From positions 1 through 64,000 of the forward strand of contig CAJUSD010000009.1 of assembly GCA_910589145.1 (NCBI GenBank): a DNA stretch of 64,000 nt, read 5' to 3'. The notes beneath the pieces are model-generated. The model did not search any database. It saw nothing but the letters and a program-made list of their open reading frames with translations, and was not told where the DNA came from. The position numbers were made by a program, and so were the translations under genes. The stretch comes from an uncultured Oscillospiraceae bacterium (GTDB lineage Bacteria; Bacillota; Clostridia; Oscillospirales; Ruminococcaceae). Shown one piece after another: positions 32,648-41,459 of this stretch (position 1 is its first letter; the number at the start of each line of letters is the position of its first letter).

Positions 32648-32788
32648 GTGTATCTCTCCTTTGACTTTTTGTAATGTCTGATACAGATAGTTAAGTTAAA
32701 ATATTAGTAAGACGTAGAGCGGAGACTTGCCGTAAGCACATGGAAAGGAAGGTAGTGGACAATATTCACTATTCCTGTGTCCAATTCT

Positions 32789-32817
32789 AGTATACATGAT
32801 TTTTACTTTATTGGCAA
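32789..32817 (-). promoter_or_regulatory. Promoter of the XRE regulator
   Basis: TTGCCA (complement 32812-32817), 17 bases, TATACT (complement 32789-32794) on the minus strand. Confidence 0.65.
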
Positions 32818-33420
32818 CAGTTTTTTAGGAATTTTCCTGTTTTTTTCTCAATAAGTCTCCGCAAAAATCAACGATTTTTCTTGATTTTTTGGTATATTTT
32901 TATTATTTTCGACGATAATTAATGAATATATACCATGTAAATAATGTTTTCCTTTGGGTCAATTTCAGAATATATATCAACATTTAGTTAAGGGGTTTTT
33001 TGTGTAATATAAATTATATATGCTATTTTTACAAATTTTTGTTAATTAATTAGAAAATTTTTTAACTCTATATTATACAAGATATCTTTTCCACTTTTTT
33101 ACATTTAATATAATAAATCTTTTTATATTCTCTTATTGATCTAAATATATGATAATAAGTAATATAATAAAAGCTTCTTTTTATTTTTAAAGTCGTAATT
33201 ATATAATAATTTGTTTATCCTATAAGACAGAAACCTTTCATATTTTTTGCAAATCACCTTTATTTGAGTTATTATAAGTTCAATGTAAACGAGCATTAAA
33301 AACCATATTGTATGCAACTTATCCTTTGTCCAACTCATCTTCCCCCACTGTACCCCAAAAAATAAGCTCCCTCTGGAAATACCAGAGAAAGACTTCGATT
33401 TCAAAAAATACAATTTTACG
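32818..33420. other. AT-rich stretch without supported genes
   Basis: Strongly AT-rich. The frames present are short, lack ribosome binding sites and have atypical composition. No RNA gene or operator was recognised. Confidence 0.5.
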
Positions 33421-33463
33421 TTCGGAGAACTACGGAGCGCGGAAAGCTGTTTTGAGGCCGTAT
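33421..33463 (-). pseudogene. Fragment similar to the 3' end of rpsI
   Basis: On the minus strand this reads YGLKTAFRAP, a stop, then FSER, against the true S9 tail YGLKAARRAPQFSKR encoded 530 bp away. At the DNA level GAGGCCGTA, GGAGCGCG and AACTnCGGAG are shared. It looks like a short decayed duplicate; the sequence before it does not resemble S9. Confidence 0.5.
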
Positions 33464-33777
33464 TAAAACTCTCTGAATACCAATTTTCCTTGTATCAGCA
33501 TCTCGCCGGAACCAACTCTGTCTCTAAAATCTTCATCACATATAAAACAGGGCATCATTCAATTCCAATAGATAACTTTTATAAAAAACCAATCCATCCA
33601 TTATATTTCAATGTATATTTCATATACTATTCCTCCTTCCACAAAGAGTCAATTAAAAATACCTATTTTGCATTTCTGAACCATCTTTAGGAGCACAAAA
33701 CTTGGTATATCACTTGTCCCATACAGCACACATCCTTTTGGTTTTGTACCCAATTATAGCAGTTATTTTTTCTTAAA

Positions 33778-33911
33778 TTAAGCGGAACCACGACCTTCTT
33801 GGATTTCCGTTATTTTACGGACGGAAGGGGTGTAGGTAAGCTCTGTACAAATTTTTCTTTCCTCGTCATGCAGATGCTTTACTAAATCATATACATACTT
33901 GCTGCTTTATG
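33778..33911 (-). pseudogene. Truncated 3' gene fragment of unknown family
   Basis: An open frame of 43 codons with coding-like composition (SSKYVYDLVKHLHDEERKIC, then TYTPSVRKITEIQEGRGSA, then stop). A stop lies directly before it and there is no start codon. It abuts the rpsI terminator. It appears to be the C-terminal end of a lost gene; no family was recognised. Confidence 0.45.
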
Positions 33912-33918
33912 AAAAGGA

Positions 33919-33948
33919 AAACCCCCGATGCCTGCGGCATCGGGGGTT
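33919..33948 (-). terminator. rplM-rpsI terminator
   Basis: Perfect stem AACCCCCGATGCC/GGCATCGGGGGTT with a TGC-type loop, followed by TTCCTTTTC on the minus strand, 14 bases after the rpsI stop. Confidence 0.85.
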
Positions 33949-33961
33949 GAAAATCGCCCTT

Positions 33962-34366
33962 TTAGCGCTTGCTGAACTGCGGAGCGCGACGGGCTGCTTT
34001 GAGGCCGTACTTCTTACGTTCTTTCATACGAGGATCGCGGGTCAAGAACCCGGCTTTTTTTAGGATTGGACGAATTTCGTCCCCTGTCTGAAGCAATGCG
34101 CGGGAAATGCCATGACGGATTGCTCCAGCCTGACCGGATACACCGCCACCTGCAACAGTACATACAATATCAAACTTTCCTATTGTCTCTGTAAGCTCCA
34201 TCGGCTGACGGACAATCAGTTTTAAGGTCTCAAGTCCAAAATAATCATCAATATTACGATTATTGATGGTAATCTTTCCCTCTCCGGCATAGAGACGAAC
34301 CCGGGCTACAGATTTCTTTCTTCTGCCGGTTCCATAGAAATAAGGCTTCTTATCATACATAGGCAT
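33962..34366 (-). CDS. rpsI: 30S ribosomal protein S9
   Basis: The 134-residue protein has the S9 pattern YGTGRRKKSVARVRLYAG at the N-terminus, TVAGGGVSGQAGAIRHGISR in the middle and the invariant tail KKYGLKAARRAPQFSKR, which reaches the P-site tRNA. Part of the small-subunit head. It is cotranscribed with rplM (33-base gap); AGGAGG nine bases before the ATG. A terminator follows. Confidence 0.97.
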   Translation of the reverse strand: MPMYDKKPYFYGTGRRKKSVARVRLYAGEGKITINNRNIDDYFGLETLKLIVRQPMELTETIGKFDIVCTVAGGGVSGQAGAIRHGISRALLQTGDEIRPILKKAGFLTRDPRMKERKKYGLKAARRAPQFSKR

Positions 34367-34399
34367 AGAATTGGTCCTCCTTTCAAATCAACTTCCTGC

Positions 34400-34828
34400 T
34401 TACAGTTCCAGAGCTTCGGGCTTCTGCGCCGCATGTACATGCTCCGGCCCTTTATAAATACGAACTCTGGTCATTTGGGCGCGTCCTACCGTTGTATTGG
34501 GCAGCATCCCTTTTATTGCAAGCATCATGGCCTTTTCTGGGTTGCTGGCCATCATGTGTTTGTATTGTACTTCCTTCAGTCCGCCAAACCAGCCGGTATG
34601 ATAACGGTAATATTTCTTTTCCAGCTTCTTACCGGTCAATATTGCCTTATCCGCGTTTACAATGATTACATGGTCCCCACAATCCGCATGCGGAGCATAC
34701 GTTACCTTGTGTTTTCCCCTCAGTACATGTGCTGCTGCTGCTGCTACCCGCCCCAAGGGCTTATCGGCAGCATCAATAACATACCATTTGCGGGTAATGT
34801 CCCCTGCCTTCGGCATATAAGTTGACAT
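34400..34828 (-). CDS. rplM: 50S ribosomal protein L13
   Basis: The 142-residue L13 has ITRKWYVIDAADKPLGRVAA, the HVLRGKHKVTYAPHADCGDH segment and VRIYKGPEHVHAAQKPEAL at the end. It is an early-assembling large-subunit protein. First gene of the rplM-rpsI operon; CAGGAGG precedes the ATG. Confidence 0.97.
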   Translation of the reverse strand: MSTYMPKAGDITRKWYVIDAADKPLGRVAAAAAHVLRGKHKVTYAPHADCGDHVIIVNADKAILTGKKLEKKYYRYHTGWFGGLKEVQYKHMMASNPEKAMMLAIKGMLPNTTVGRAQMTRVRIYKGPEHVHAAQKPEALEL

Positions 34829-34963
34829 AGCAGATCCTCCTGAACTTTTTTATCTTAATGTTTTTTTAAGTTTGTTGGGATATCTGTTTCTGAACGGGGG
34901 CAGAATCAGGTATCTTTCTTTTGCAAGCTTTATTATTATAATGGCTTTGACATCCTTTGTCAA
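34829..34963 (-). promoter_or_regulatory. rplM promoter and probable L13 autoregulatory leader
   Basis: Promoter TTGACA (complement 34958-34963), 17 bases, TATAAT (complement 34935-34940). The leader contains GATACCTG..TTCTG..CAGAA..CAGATATC, an imperfect nested hairpin in the style of the Firmicute ribosomal L13 leader, in which the protein represses its own mRNA. Assignment rests on position and hairpin shape only. Confidence 0.5.
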
Positions 34964-35153
34964 GGGAAATGTCAAAAATTTTAATTTATTCCTGCATTTG
35001 CTCCGCTTTTCAGCCTGGACCGCTTTCAAACGTCTTTTTTCATAGGTCTCAATTCTGTTTTATTTAGCAACGCATTGACGGAAGATAGAAAAAAGGGTAA
35101 ACTGTTAAAAACAATTTATTTTTTAAACCCAAATTACCCCAAGGAGAATATAA

Positions 35154-35939
35154 ATGTTGAATGAAAAAAGCACCTCTTATCAGAAGATTCTTGGCCACAT
35201 ACGCCGCGCCTCCTCCGATTATTGTATGTTATCCCCTAACGACCATATTGGCGTTGGGGTCAGCGGCGGCAAGGATTCCCTTATGCTTCTTCTATCTTTA
35301 TGGAGGCTCCAAAAGTTTTTGGGCATTCCCTATACCCTTTCTGCAATTACAGTTGATCCGCAATTTGGGGGAATTCCTTCCAATACACATCCAATAGAGC
35401 AGCTTTGCAAGGAACTCTCCATTCCATACTATGTAGAGCGAACTATCATCGGAGAACTTGTTTTTCAAGTGCGGAAAGAGGAAAACCCCTGTTCCCTTTG
35501 TGCTCATATGCGGCGTGGGGCACTAACATCAGTTGCAGAACGTCTGCATTGTAATAAAATTGCCCTTGGACATAATCTGGATGATGCTGTTGAAACATTT
35601 ATTATGAATCTTTTATGGGAAGGCCGATTAAGCTGTTTTTGTCCATTTACAGATTATAGTATCCCAGATGAGGGTTCCCTGCATGGGCCTGAAAAGAATC
35701 TCCGCCATCTTTCCGTTATCAGACCATTAATTTATGCCCAGGAAAAGGAAATTCGAAGAGCGGCGGCAGACTGCGGTCTTCCCTTTTTTAAAATGGCTTG
35801 TCCAAATGACGGGAAATCAGGAAGGCAGGAAGCCAGGGAGTGGCTAATGAACCAGGAAAAATTATACCCTGGATTAAAAAGGAGAATTTTTGGGGCTATG
35901 GTACGGGGAAAGATCAGTGGTTGGCGTAACCCTAAATAA
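35154..35939 (+). CDS. TtcA-like tRNA thiolation enzyme (PP-loop ATPase)
   Basis: The 261-residue protein has the PP-loop GVGVSGGKDSLMLLLSLWRL (about 33-52), which adenylates the target base, and conserved cysteine pairs NPCSLCAHMRRG and KMACPNDGKSGR typical of the TtcA/CTU Fe-S-dependent 2-thiolation group. GHNLDDAVETFIMNLLW is the second family motif. Expected to thiolate a tRNA base, probably C32 as in TtcA. AAGGAG precedes the ATG. Monocistronic with a terminator directly after. Confidence 0.8.
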   Translation: MLNEKSTSYQKILGHIRRASSDYCMLSPNDHIGVGVSGGKDSLMLLLSLWRLQKFLGIPYTLSAITVDPQFGGIPSNTHPIEQLCKELSIPYYVERTIIGELVFQVRKEENPCSLCAHMRRGALTSVAERLHCNKIALGHNLDDAVETFIMNLLWEGRLSCFCPFTDYSIPDEGSLHGPEKNLRHLSVIRPLIYAQEKEIRRAAADCGLPFFKMACPNDGKSGRQEAREWLMNQEKLYPGLKRRIFGAMVRGKISGWRNPK

Positions 35940-35940
35940 A

Positions 35941-35974
35941 AAAGCGGATAATCCAAATTGGATTATCCGCTTTT
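35941..35974. terminator. Terminator between the ttcA-like gene and the tRNA genes
   Basis: Perfect 16-bp stem AAAGCGGATAATCCAA/TTGGATTATCCGCTTT with AT in the loop. It can serve both the plus-strand TtcA-like gene and the minus-strand tRNA transcript. Confidence 0.85.
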
Positions 35975-35978
35975 CATA

Positions 35979-36050
35979 TGACCTGGACGGGAATCGAACC
36001 CGTGTTACCGCCGTGAAAGGGCGGTGTCTTAGCCGCTTGACCACCAGGCC
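35979..36050 (-). tRNA. tRNA-Glu (anticodon TTC)
   Basis: The minus strand folds as a cloverleaf: acceptor GGCCTGG/CCAGGTC, D-arm with GGTCAAGCGGC, anticodon stem CCGCC/GGCGG with loop CTTTCAC, T-arm GGGTTCGATTCCC. The CCA end is not encoded. It lies in a two-tRNA cluster with tRNA-Met. Confidence 0.93.
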
Positions 36051-36097
36051 AAATTTAAAATCTATAAAAATCCTCTAAGAGGAATTATTGTTGAAAG

Positions 36098-36171
36098 TAG
36101 CGGCAACTGGATTTGAACCGGTGACACTTCGGGTATGAACCGAATGCTCTAGCCAACTGAGCTATGCCGCC
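36098..36171 (-). tRNA. tRNA-Met, elongator type (anticodon CAT)
   Basis: Minus strand: acceptor GGCGGCA/TGCCGCT, D-arm AGCTCAGTTGGCTAGAGC, anticodon stem TTCGG/CCGAA with loop TTCATAC, T-loop GGTTCAAATCC. The G1-C72 pair and the general sequence fit an elongator tRNA-Met rather than initiator. A lysidine-modified tRNA-Ile2 is less likely. CCA is not encoded. Confidence 0.88.
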
Positions 36172-36346
36172 ATGCTTTCCACTTGCTTAGATACTCTGAA
36201 AGTCAGCCATCCCTAAGCGCGAATATTATTATAATGCAATGTTCCCGTTTTGTCAAGTGGTTTTTTAAAATTTTTTTATCTAAGATTTCAAAAAAATATT
36301 ATGGTTATTTCTCTATTTATAAATGTTTTTGTAAGCAATAATCGTT

Positions 36347-37129
36347 TTATATATGTTTTAATTTTAAAAAAGCTTGGAAACATTTTTCCTTTTTGTTTTT
36401 TCCTAAACAGACTATACCATTAAATCCCTGCGGTTGCTCTAATTTCCCAACAGTTGTAAAAATCTCAGACCCAATTTTTGCTTCCTTTATAAAATGTATC
36501 AAAAAAGATAATGGTTGATATTTTTCCCATGTTTCAAATGGAATACAGTCTAAGACCAAATCCCCATAGACAGCATTATTTAAATGCCCATTGCAGTCAG
36601 AATTGGAATAGGAAACTTTCAGTGATATCCCCTCCTGGCAGTTCTCCACAAGGGGCATTTTTAGGGAAGTAATTTGCTCCTCCATAGGATCATTTTCATT
36701 TAATGGTGCATAATTAAGTGTATATGGAAATGATAAAGGACGCAGAATTTTATGACTTTCAGGATTTACCAAAAGCCAGGACGTGTATGCACTCATCAAC
36801 CGCACCCCATTTAAGCTGTCAATTGCTATATTCCGCCGAAACTGCGCCCCCTTTGGTGGAATCGGCCAAGTGGATATTATAACCTCATCCCCTGCTGAAA
36901 TTTCCTTGTGTAATTCAATATACTCCTTTGACAGCAAAAATACATACCCTTCTGCGTAAAGCTTATGAAACGTCATGCCTAAATCATCTAACTGGTCAGA
37001 GGCTATCTGTTGGATTGCACGCATTATATATGACAGCTTCCATTGATTGTGTATATCGCACTCTGGATAAGGTATCCGTATTCTTTTGGAGTACCGACAG
37101 CTTATATCTATTTTTCCTTCCACCGTCAT
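36347..37129 (-). CDS. Acyl-ACP thioesterase
   Basis: A protein of about 260 residues with the double hot-dog fold of FatA/FatB-like bacterial thioesterases. Signatures are RIPYPECDIHNQWKLSYIMR, then the first-domain YIELHKEISAGDEVIISTWP and the catalytic-region SNSDCNGHLNNAVYGDLVLD. It should release free fatty acids from acyl-ACP in the cytosol. Start ATG 37129 has GGAGGG eight bases upstream; the ATG six bases earlier is too close to it. The gene follows the SerRS-like gene after about 75 bases. Confidence 0.85.
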   Translation of the reverse strand: MTVEGKIDISCRYSKRIRIPYPECDIHNQWKLSYIMRAIQQIASDQLDDLGMTFHKLYAEGYVFLLSKEYIELHKEISAGDEVIISTWPIPPKGAQFRRNIAIDSLNGVRLMSAYTSWLLVNPESHKILRPLSFPYTLNYAPLNENDPMEEQITSLKMPLVENCQEGISLKVSYSNSDCNGHLNNAVYGDLVLDCIPFETWEKYQPLSFLIHFIKEAKIGSEIFTTVGKLEQPQGFNGIVCLGKNKKEKCFQAFLKLKHI

Positions 37130-37204
37130 TTTCATTTCCCTCCAAATTTAACTTTTTTAACCAGTTTTTATTATATTTTTTTCAATATCTGGCTGCCTTG
37201 TTTT

Positions 37205-37957
37205 TTATGGAATCCATTCTGCCATCATATAGGGAACTAAAACGGAAGGAACCTTGATTCTCCCTTTTTTATCATAGTTATTTTCTGCTACAGCATTAAA
37301 AAGAGTATAGCCTGACATTTCTTCCACTTTACCAATCCAAATATTTTTTAATTTATCCGTCTTATCAAACTCCAACAAATCCTGTTTCATACATCTAATA
37401 ATGCATAGCTCCAAATATTCCTGTTTCTCTGGCATCCAAAGATCCATTCGCCACTGAGAACGAAATTTTTCACCTAACGGCTTTGGATCCTGACGAATCA
37501 TCCGATATGGTACATTCATTTGAAAGAGAAATCTCTCCAAATCAGCAGACGTCTTTTCCAGCCATTCGTCAGCTTTGTCTTCCTGGAATACTGCCTGAAT
37601 GGTTGCAAAATATTTTTTCTCCTGAGAAATATATTGAATTGGCAGTTTACTGCAAGTCCCCTGTTCCTCTGCATACAGTATCCATTTTAAGAAAGCGGAA
37701 AATTGATTGGTTTCTCCATTTATGACTAATTCCGTATACCCATGGGTAGAAAACTCATTCATTAAGCTGTCCCAAACTGCGCGGAATAATTTTGCGCTTG
37801 GTCCAGATATCCAGCCGCTGCGCCAAATACCAAGATTACATCCCGCCATTTTCCAAGGAATATTTAAACCGTCTTCAAATTTCTCAACCGAAGGGGTGGA
37901 TGTTTCACATGAAACCTTATCTTTCTTATCCTTAAAAGGCTCTTTTTTCACAACCAC
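37205..37957 (-). CDS. Degenerate seryl-tRNA-synthetase-like protein
   Basis: A 250-residue protein whose C-terminal ~140 residues align by eye with the SerRS catalytic core: FATIQAVFQEDKADEWLEKT, FLFQMNVPYRMIRQ (SerRS iLxxLgLPYRvv), MDLWMPEKQEYLELCI (YDlEvWlPgqxxyxEi) and AENNYDKKGRIKVPSVLVPY. The tRNA-binding coiled coil is absent, the motif 3 GSGLAVGR segment is deleted and the motif 2 Arg is not found, so aminoacylation is unlikely. GTG start with AGGAG upstream. It lies between parB and the thioesterase gene. A carrier-protein or regulatory role is speculation. Confidence 0.6.
   Translation of the reverse strand: MVVKKEPFKDKKDKVSCETSTPSVEKFEDGLNIPWKMAGCNLGIWRSGWISGPSAKLFRAVWDSLMNEFSTHGYTELVINGETNQFSAFLKWILYAEEQGTCSKLPIQYISQEKKYFATIQAVFQEDKADEWLEKTSADLERFLFQMNVPYRMIRQDPKPLGEKFRSQWRMDLWMPEKQEYLELCIIRCMKQDLLEFDKTDKLKNIWIGKVEEMSGYTLFNAVAENNYDKKGRIKVPSVLVPYMMAEWIP
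37901..37916. promoter_or_regulatory. Degenerate parS-like site
   Basis: TGTTTCACATGAAACC differs from the 16-bp parS consensus at two positions (A for G at position 9, C for A at 16). It lies within the first codons of the SerRS-like gene, close to parB. Binding may be weak. Confidence 0.45.
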
Positions 37958-38009
37958 CTTCAGCTCCTTCCTTTTTATTTAGCAGAACTCTTTATATGAA
38001 TAGAAAAGC

Positions 38010-38897
38010 TTATTCCAAATGGCCAAAAGCTTCCTGTGTTAACCCCTGTAAATCCTCTTTGGAATAAAACTCAATTTCCAGCATTCCCTTTCCCTGGGAG
38101 TATCGAACAGATACTCTCCGGCCTAATGCCTCCGACAAGGATAGCTCTACTTCTCGAAAATAGGGTTCCTTATCCTTCATCTCATCTTCATGAGAAACCG
38201 TAATATCCAATGAGGAAGAGGTTTTCTCTGAATCGCGAAGTTTTTTTCCTATCCGTTCAATTTCTCGAACACTGGCATTTCCCCCTGCTGCCTTCTTTGC
38301 AGTTTCTATCATAATATCCTGTTGAGGAATGGAGAGCAAAGCGCGGGCATGTCCTGCCGAAAGAACCCCTTCTTTCACCATATCTGCCACAGGTCCAGGC
38401 AGGTGAAGAAGCCGTAATGTATTTGTAATAGAAGATCGGGATTTTCCCACTCTAGAAGCAACTTCCTCCTGTGTCAACCCATATTGATCCATGAGGGATT
38501 GGTATCCAGCCGCTTCCTCCATTGCATTTAAATCCTCACGCTGAAGGTTTTCAATTAAAGCAATTTCCATTACTTCCTGATCGGACATTTCCCTTACAAT
38601 TGCAGGAACTTCTGGTATGTTCGCCATTCGGCAGGCCCTCCAACGCCTTTCACCTGCTATAATCTGATATCCGCCTGTTGCCAATGGCCGGACTACTAAA
38701 GGCTGGAGAACCCCATGCTGTTGAATGGAATCTGCTAATTCCGCCAAACTATTTTCATCAAAATGGCGGCGTGGCTGTAACCGGTTTGGCTCTATCTCTG
38801 ACACCCGCAACATAATCGAAGTCCCGTCGCTGGTATTATTATCTAAAAACACCGCATCTAATCCTCTGCCAAGTTTCTCCTTTACCGCCTTTCCCAT
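38010..38897 (-). CDS. parB: Chromosome-partitioning protein ParB (Spo0J)
   Basis: A 295-residue ParB CTP-dependent DNA clamp. The N-terminal nuclease-like/CTPase domain has IEPNRLQPRRHFDENSLAEL and box II GERRWRACRMANIPEVP. The helix-turn-helix that binds parS is TQEEVASRVGKSRSSITNTL, and a C-terminal dimerisation region follows. It loads at parS and spreads, recruiting SMC and ParA near the origin. It lies 8 bases downstream of parA in the same operon, with three parS or parS-like sites within 5 kb. Confidence 0.95.
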   Translation of the reverse strand: MGKAVKEKLGRGLDAVFLDNNTSDGTSIMLRVSEIEPNRLQPRRHFDENSLAELADSIQQHGVLQPLVVRPLATGGYQIIAGERRWRACRMANIPEVPAIVREMSDQEVMEIALIENLQREDLNAMEEAAGYQSLMDQYGLTQEEVASRVGKSRSSITNTLRLLHLPGPVADMVKEGVLSAGHARALLSIPQQDIMIETAKKAAGGNASVREIERIGKKLRDSEKTSSSLDITVSHEDEMKDKEPYFREVELSLSEALGRRVSVRYSQGKGMLEIEFYSKEDLQGLTQEAFGHLE

Positions 38898-38904
38898 AGC
38901 CGCC

Positions 38905-39678
38905 TTATACCTCCTTATTATTTTGAATAATCTCGTTGGTTAATTCGCTATAGCTAATAGAACCCTTGGAATACCGGTCATAATAATATACAGGTTTCCC
39001 AAAGCTGGGTGCTTCTGAAATTTTTACATTACGTGGAATAACCGTCTTGAAAACCTTCTTGGGAAAATATTTTTTGACTTCCTCTACAACCTGCGTTGTA
39101 AGATTCAAACGTCCGTCATACATTGTAAACAGAACGCCTTCTATTTCTATTGCCGGATTATAAAGGCGTTTAACCTGACGCATGGTAGACATTAATTGTG
39201 ACAATCCCTCTAATGCATAATACTCACACTGAATGGGAATTAAAATAGAATCACTTGCTGTAAGTGCATTTAATGTAATCAATCCCAATGATGGTGGACA
39301 ATCTATTATTATGTAGGAATAACGGTCTTTTACTGGAAGAAGTGCCTGTTTCAGCCGATTTGTCCTGTCATCTAGATCAACCAATTCTATTTCCGCTCCT
39401 GCCAGCCTCATATTTGACGGCAAAATATCCACATTTTGATATGCTGTTTTTTGAATTACATTTTCCAAAGGTGTTTCATCCATTACCAGTAAATCATAGG
39501 TGGACACTGTTACTTGGCGTTTGTTGACGCCCATTCCACTGGTTGCATTTCCTTGTGGATCTATGTCTACCAGCAAAACCTGTTTTCCCTTTGCCCCTAA
39601 ACACGCTGCTACACTAACCGCTGTTGTTGTTTTTCCAACGCCGCCTTTCTGGTTTGCAAAGGATATAATTTTCCCCAT
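38905..39678 (-). CDS. parA: Chromosome-partitioning ATPase ParA (Soj)
   Basis: A 257-residue deviant-Walker ATPase: ISFANQKGGVGKTTTAVSVA (residues 4-23), Walker A' LLVDIDPQGNATSGM and Walker B YIIIDCPPSLGLITLNAL. It binds DNA as an ATP dimer, works with ParB in origin segregation and regulates DnaA in relatives. A parS site lies about 100 bases upstream of its start (39775-39790). Confidence 0.95.
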   Translation of the reverse strand: MGKIISFANQKGGVGKTTTAVSVAACLGAKGKQVLLVDIDPQGNATSGMGVNKRQVTVSTYDLLVMDETPLENVIQKTAYQNVDILPSNMRLAGAEIELVDLDDRTNRLKQALLPVKDRYSYIIIDCPPSLGLITLNALTASDSILIPIQCEYYALEGLSQLMSTMRQVKRLYNPAIEIEGVLFTMYDGRLNLTTQVVEEVKKYFPKKVFKTVIPRNVKISEAPSFGKPVYYYDRYSKGSISYSELTNEIIQNNKEV

Positions 39679-39774
39679 TTTCAGTTCTCCTTCCCGTTCC
39701 TGAGTATTCTCTTTTCAAATTATAGCACATCCCAGAATACAAAGGAAGGGATTTTCACAAAAACTGTAGGAAAA

Positions 39775-39790
39775 TGTTTCACGTGAAACA
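39775..39790. promoter_or_regulatory. parS site 1
   Basis: Perfect match to the ParB-binding palindrome TGTTTCACGTGAAACA. It lies in the parA upstream region and may serve both segregation and autoregulation of parAB. Confidence 0.95.
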
Positions 39791-40170
39791 TAGAAACACG
39801 ACAGCCCCATTTGAAAAAGGCTGCCGTGTTTCAGGGAAAAGGATAGAAAGAAACCGGATAGGGAATGTATATCACAAAGGGGCGTCCTGACCAAAGATTT
39901 CCCTTTGAGATCAAAATAATAAAATGGGTACAACCTAAAGCAAATAAAAGAGGAAACATTATAATCAAAAAACTTTTGCAAATGCAAAATTTTATCATAG
40001 AATAGTACCTATGCTTGACATTTGTAAAATATCATAAAGAAAAATAAAAGTCCTTTTTGAACTAACAAATTTTAATTTGCAGATATTATCAACCGACTAG
40101 GTCCAATGTAAAGCCTGTTTTCCTTTTGCAGAATTTCTATGGTTTTACATCCTGCAACCTAAGAAATAAA
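39791..40170. other. Intergenic region between parA and noc
   Basis: No plausible gene. Contains a hairpin AAACACG.AC/GCCGTGTTT immediately after parS (39794-39832). Read on the minus strand the region is AT-rich; no clear promoter was singled out. Confidence 0.4.
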
Positions 40171-41088
40171 TTACGATGTTTTTTTGCGATAGGCTGATTC
40201 TTTAGGTATTCTCACTACATATTCTATAAATTCTTCTTCTTCCCGTTTCTGGGAACAAGCCTGGATTCCAGCCTGTTTCATCATTTCAATTGCCCTTGAT
40301 ATGGTATTGGTAAAAATCCTTAAATCTTTTACCACCAGCAATTTCCTGCCGCTTTTCTTTACAGGAGGTTTTTCTGCTTCCCCAGATACAGCAGCGGCTT
40401 CTGTAACAGATCTTTCCGCAACCACTTCTGAAACCTGTCCCAAACCTTCCTTGGCCATCTGATTCCTCAATACAATTTCATCTATAAATTCTTCTGTCTG
40501 GGCAACATTTAACATAGATAAAATAATATAGTCTGCAGCTTCCTCCATCTGATTTTCAGGCAAACGCAGCAATGACCTAGCATGTCTTTCTGTTAAACCC
40601 GCATCAAGAAGTTTTACCTGAACCGATTCCGGCAGACGAAGAAGCCGAAGCTTATTTGCAACTGAGGACTGAGATTTTCCAAGCCTCCTTGCAGCCTGTT
40701 CCTGGGTAATACCCATTTGCTGAATTAGGGATTGTATCGCTATGGCTTCTTCAAAACAGTTTAGATCACTTCTTTGAATGTTTTCAATTAGCGCCAGAAC
40801 TGCCGCATCATCTGCGGATACATTGCAAACAATGGAAGGAATCGCTTTCATGCCTATCTTTTTGCAGGCCATAAAACGCCTTTCTCCTGCAATTAGTAAG
40901 TATAAACTGTCATTCTCTTTTCGCAGAGAAACAGGCTGCAACAGCCCATTGGCTGAAATACTTTCCGCTAGGGATTGCAGTTCTGCCTCGTGGAAAACCT
41001 TTCGAGGCTGATTTGGATTTGGGCGGATACAGTCAACAGGTATTAAACAGACTTTATTCACAGCTTTTGCTTTTGTGAAGACACTCAT
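40171..41088 (-). CDS. noc: Nucleoid occlusion protein Noc (ParB family)
   Basis: A ParB-family protein of about 305 residues: PVDCIRPNPNQPRKVFHEAE, GERRFMACKKIGMKAIPSIV and HTH TQEQAARRLGKSQSSVANKL. Its place between rsmG and parA is that of Noc in Bacillus, a protein that blocks FtsZ assembly over the nucleoid. It lacks the obvious amphipathic N-terminal helix at the annotated start, so a second ParB-like role is possible. ATG 41088 has AAAGGTGG five bases upstream; the frame extends to 41175 without a better signal. Confidence 0.8.
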   Translation of the reverse strand: MSVFTKAKAVNKVCLIPVDCIRPNPNQPRKVFHEAELQSLAESISANGLLQPVSLRKENDSLYLLIAGERRFMACKKIGMKAIPSIVCNVSADDAAVLALIENIQRSDLNCFEEAIAIQSLIQQMGITQEQAARRLGKSQSSVANKLRLLRLPESVQVKLLDAGLTERHARSLLRLPENQMEEAADYIILSMLNVAQTEEFIDEIVLRNQMAKEGLGQVSEVVAERSVTEAAAVSGEAEKPPVKKSGRKLLVVKDLRIFTNTISRAIEMMKQAGIQACSQKREEEEFIEYVVRIPKESAYRKKTS

Positions 41089-41459
41089 TGCAACCACCTT
41101 TCCACTTGTTGAAAGGGAAAACCCGTTATTAAAACTTATATGGCATATTCGATGGAAAAGCCTATCTGCGAACACTTGGAAATCGTCATAATAATTGGCA
41201 ATGATGGACTCAAAAAGTTATAAATAAAAACTTTTTAACCCGTTTTTTGATATTTGCTATAGAAATGTTATGTCAATAAAGTAATTATACTTTTAAAATT
41301 CGCAGAACTGTATATTTTACGCTGGATACTTCCCTTTCAATACAGCATAAATATAATTTAAAACATGTCCTTTTGGGGTACTTTTATTGTACCACAGCGC
41401 ATTCCTAAATTCCAATATTTTCCATCGCGATGTTTGACACCATCAGCCGAAATAATTTT
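41089..41459. other. Intergenic region between noc and rsmG
   Basis: AT-rich, no gene recognised; the region likely contains the noc promoter. No terminator with a clear U run was seen after rsmG. Confidence 0.4.

Noticed and set aside
33141..33413. 90-codon minus-strand frame in the AT-rich gap
   Set aside because: AT-driven composition, no ribosome binding site and no recognisable family.
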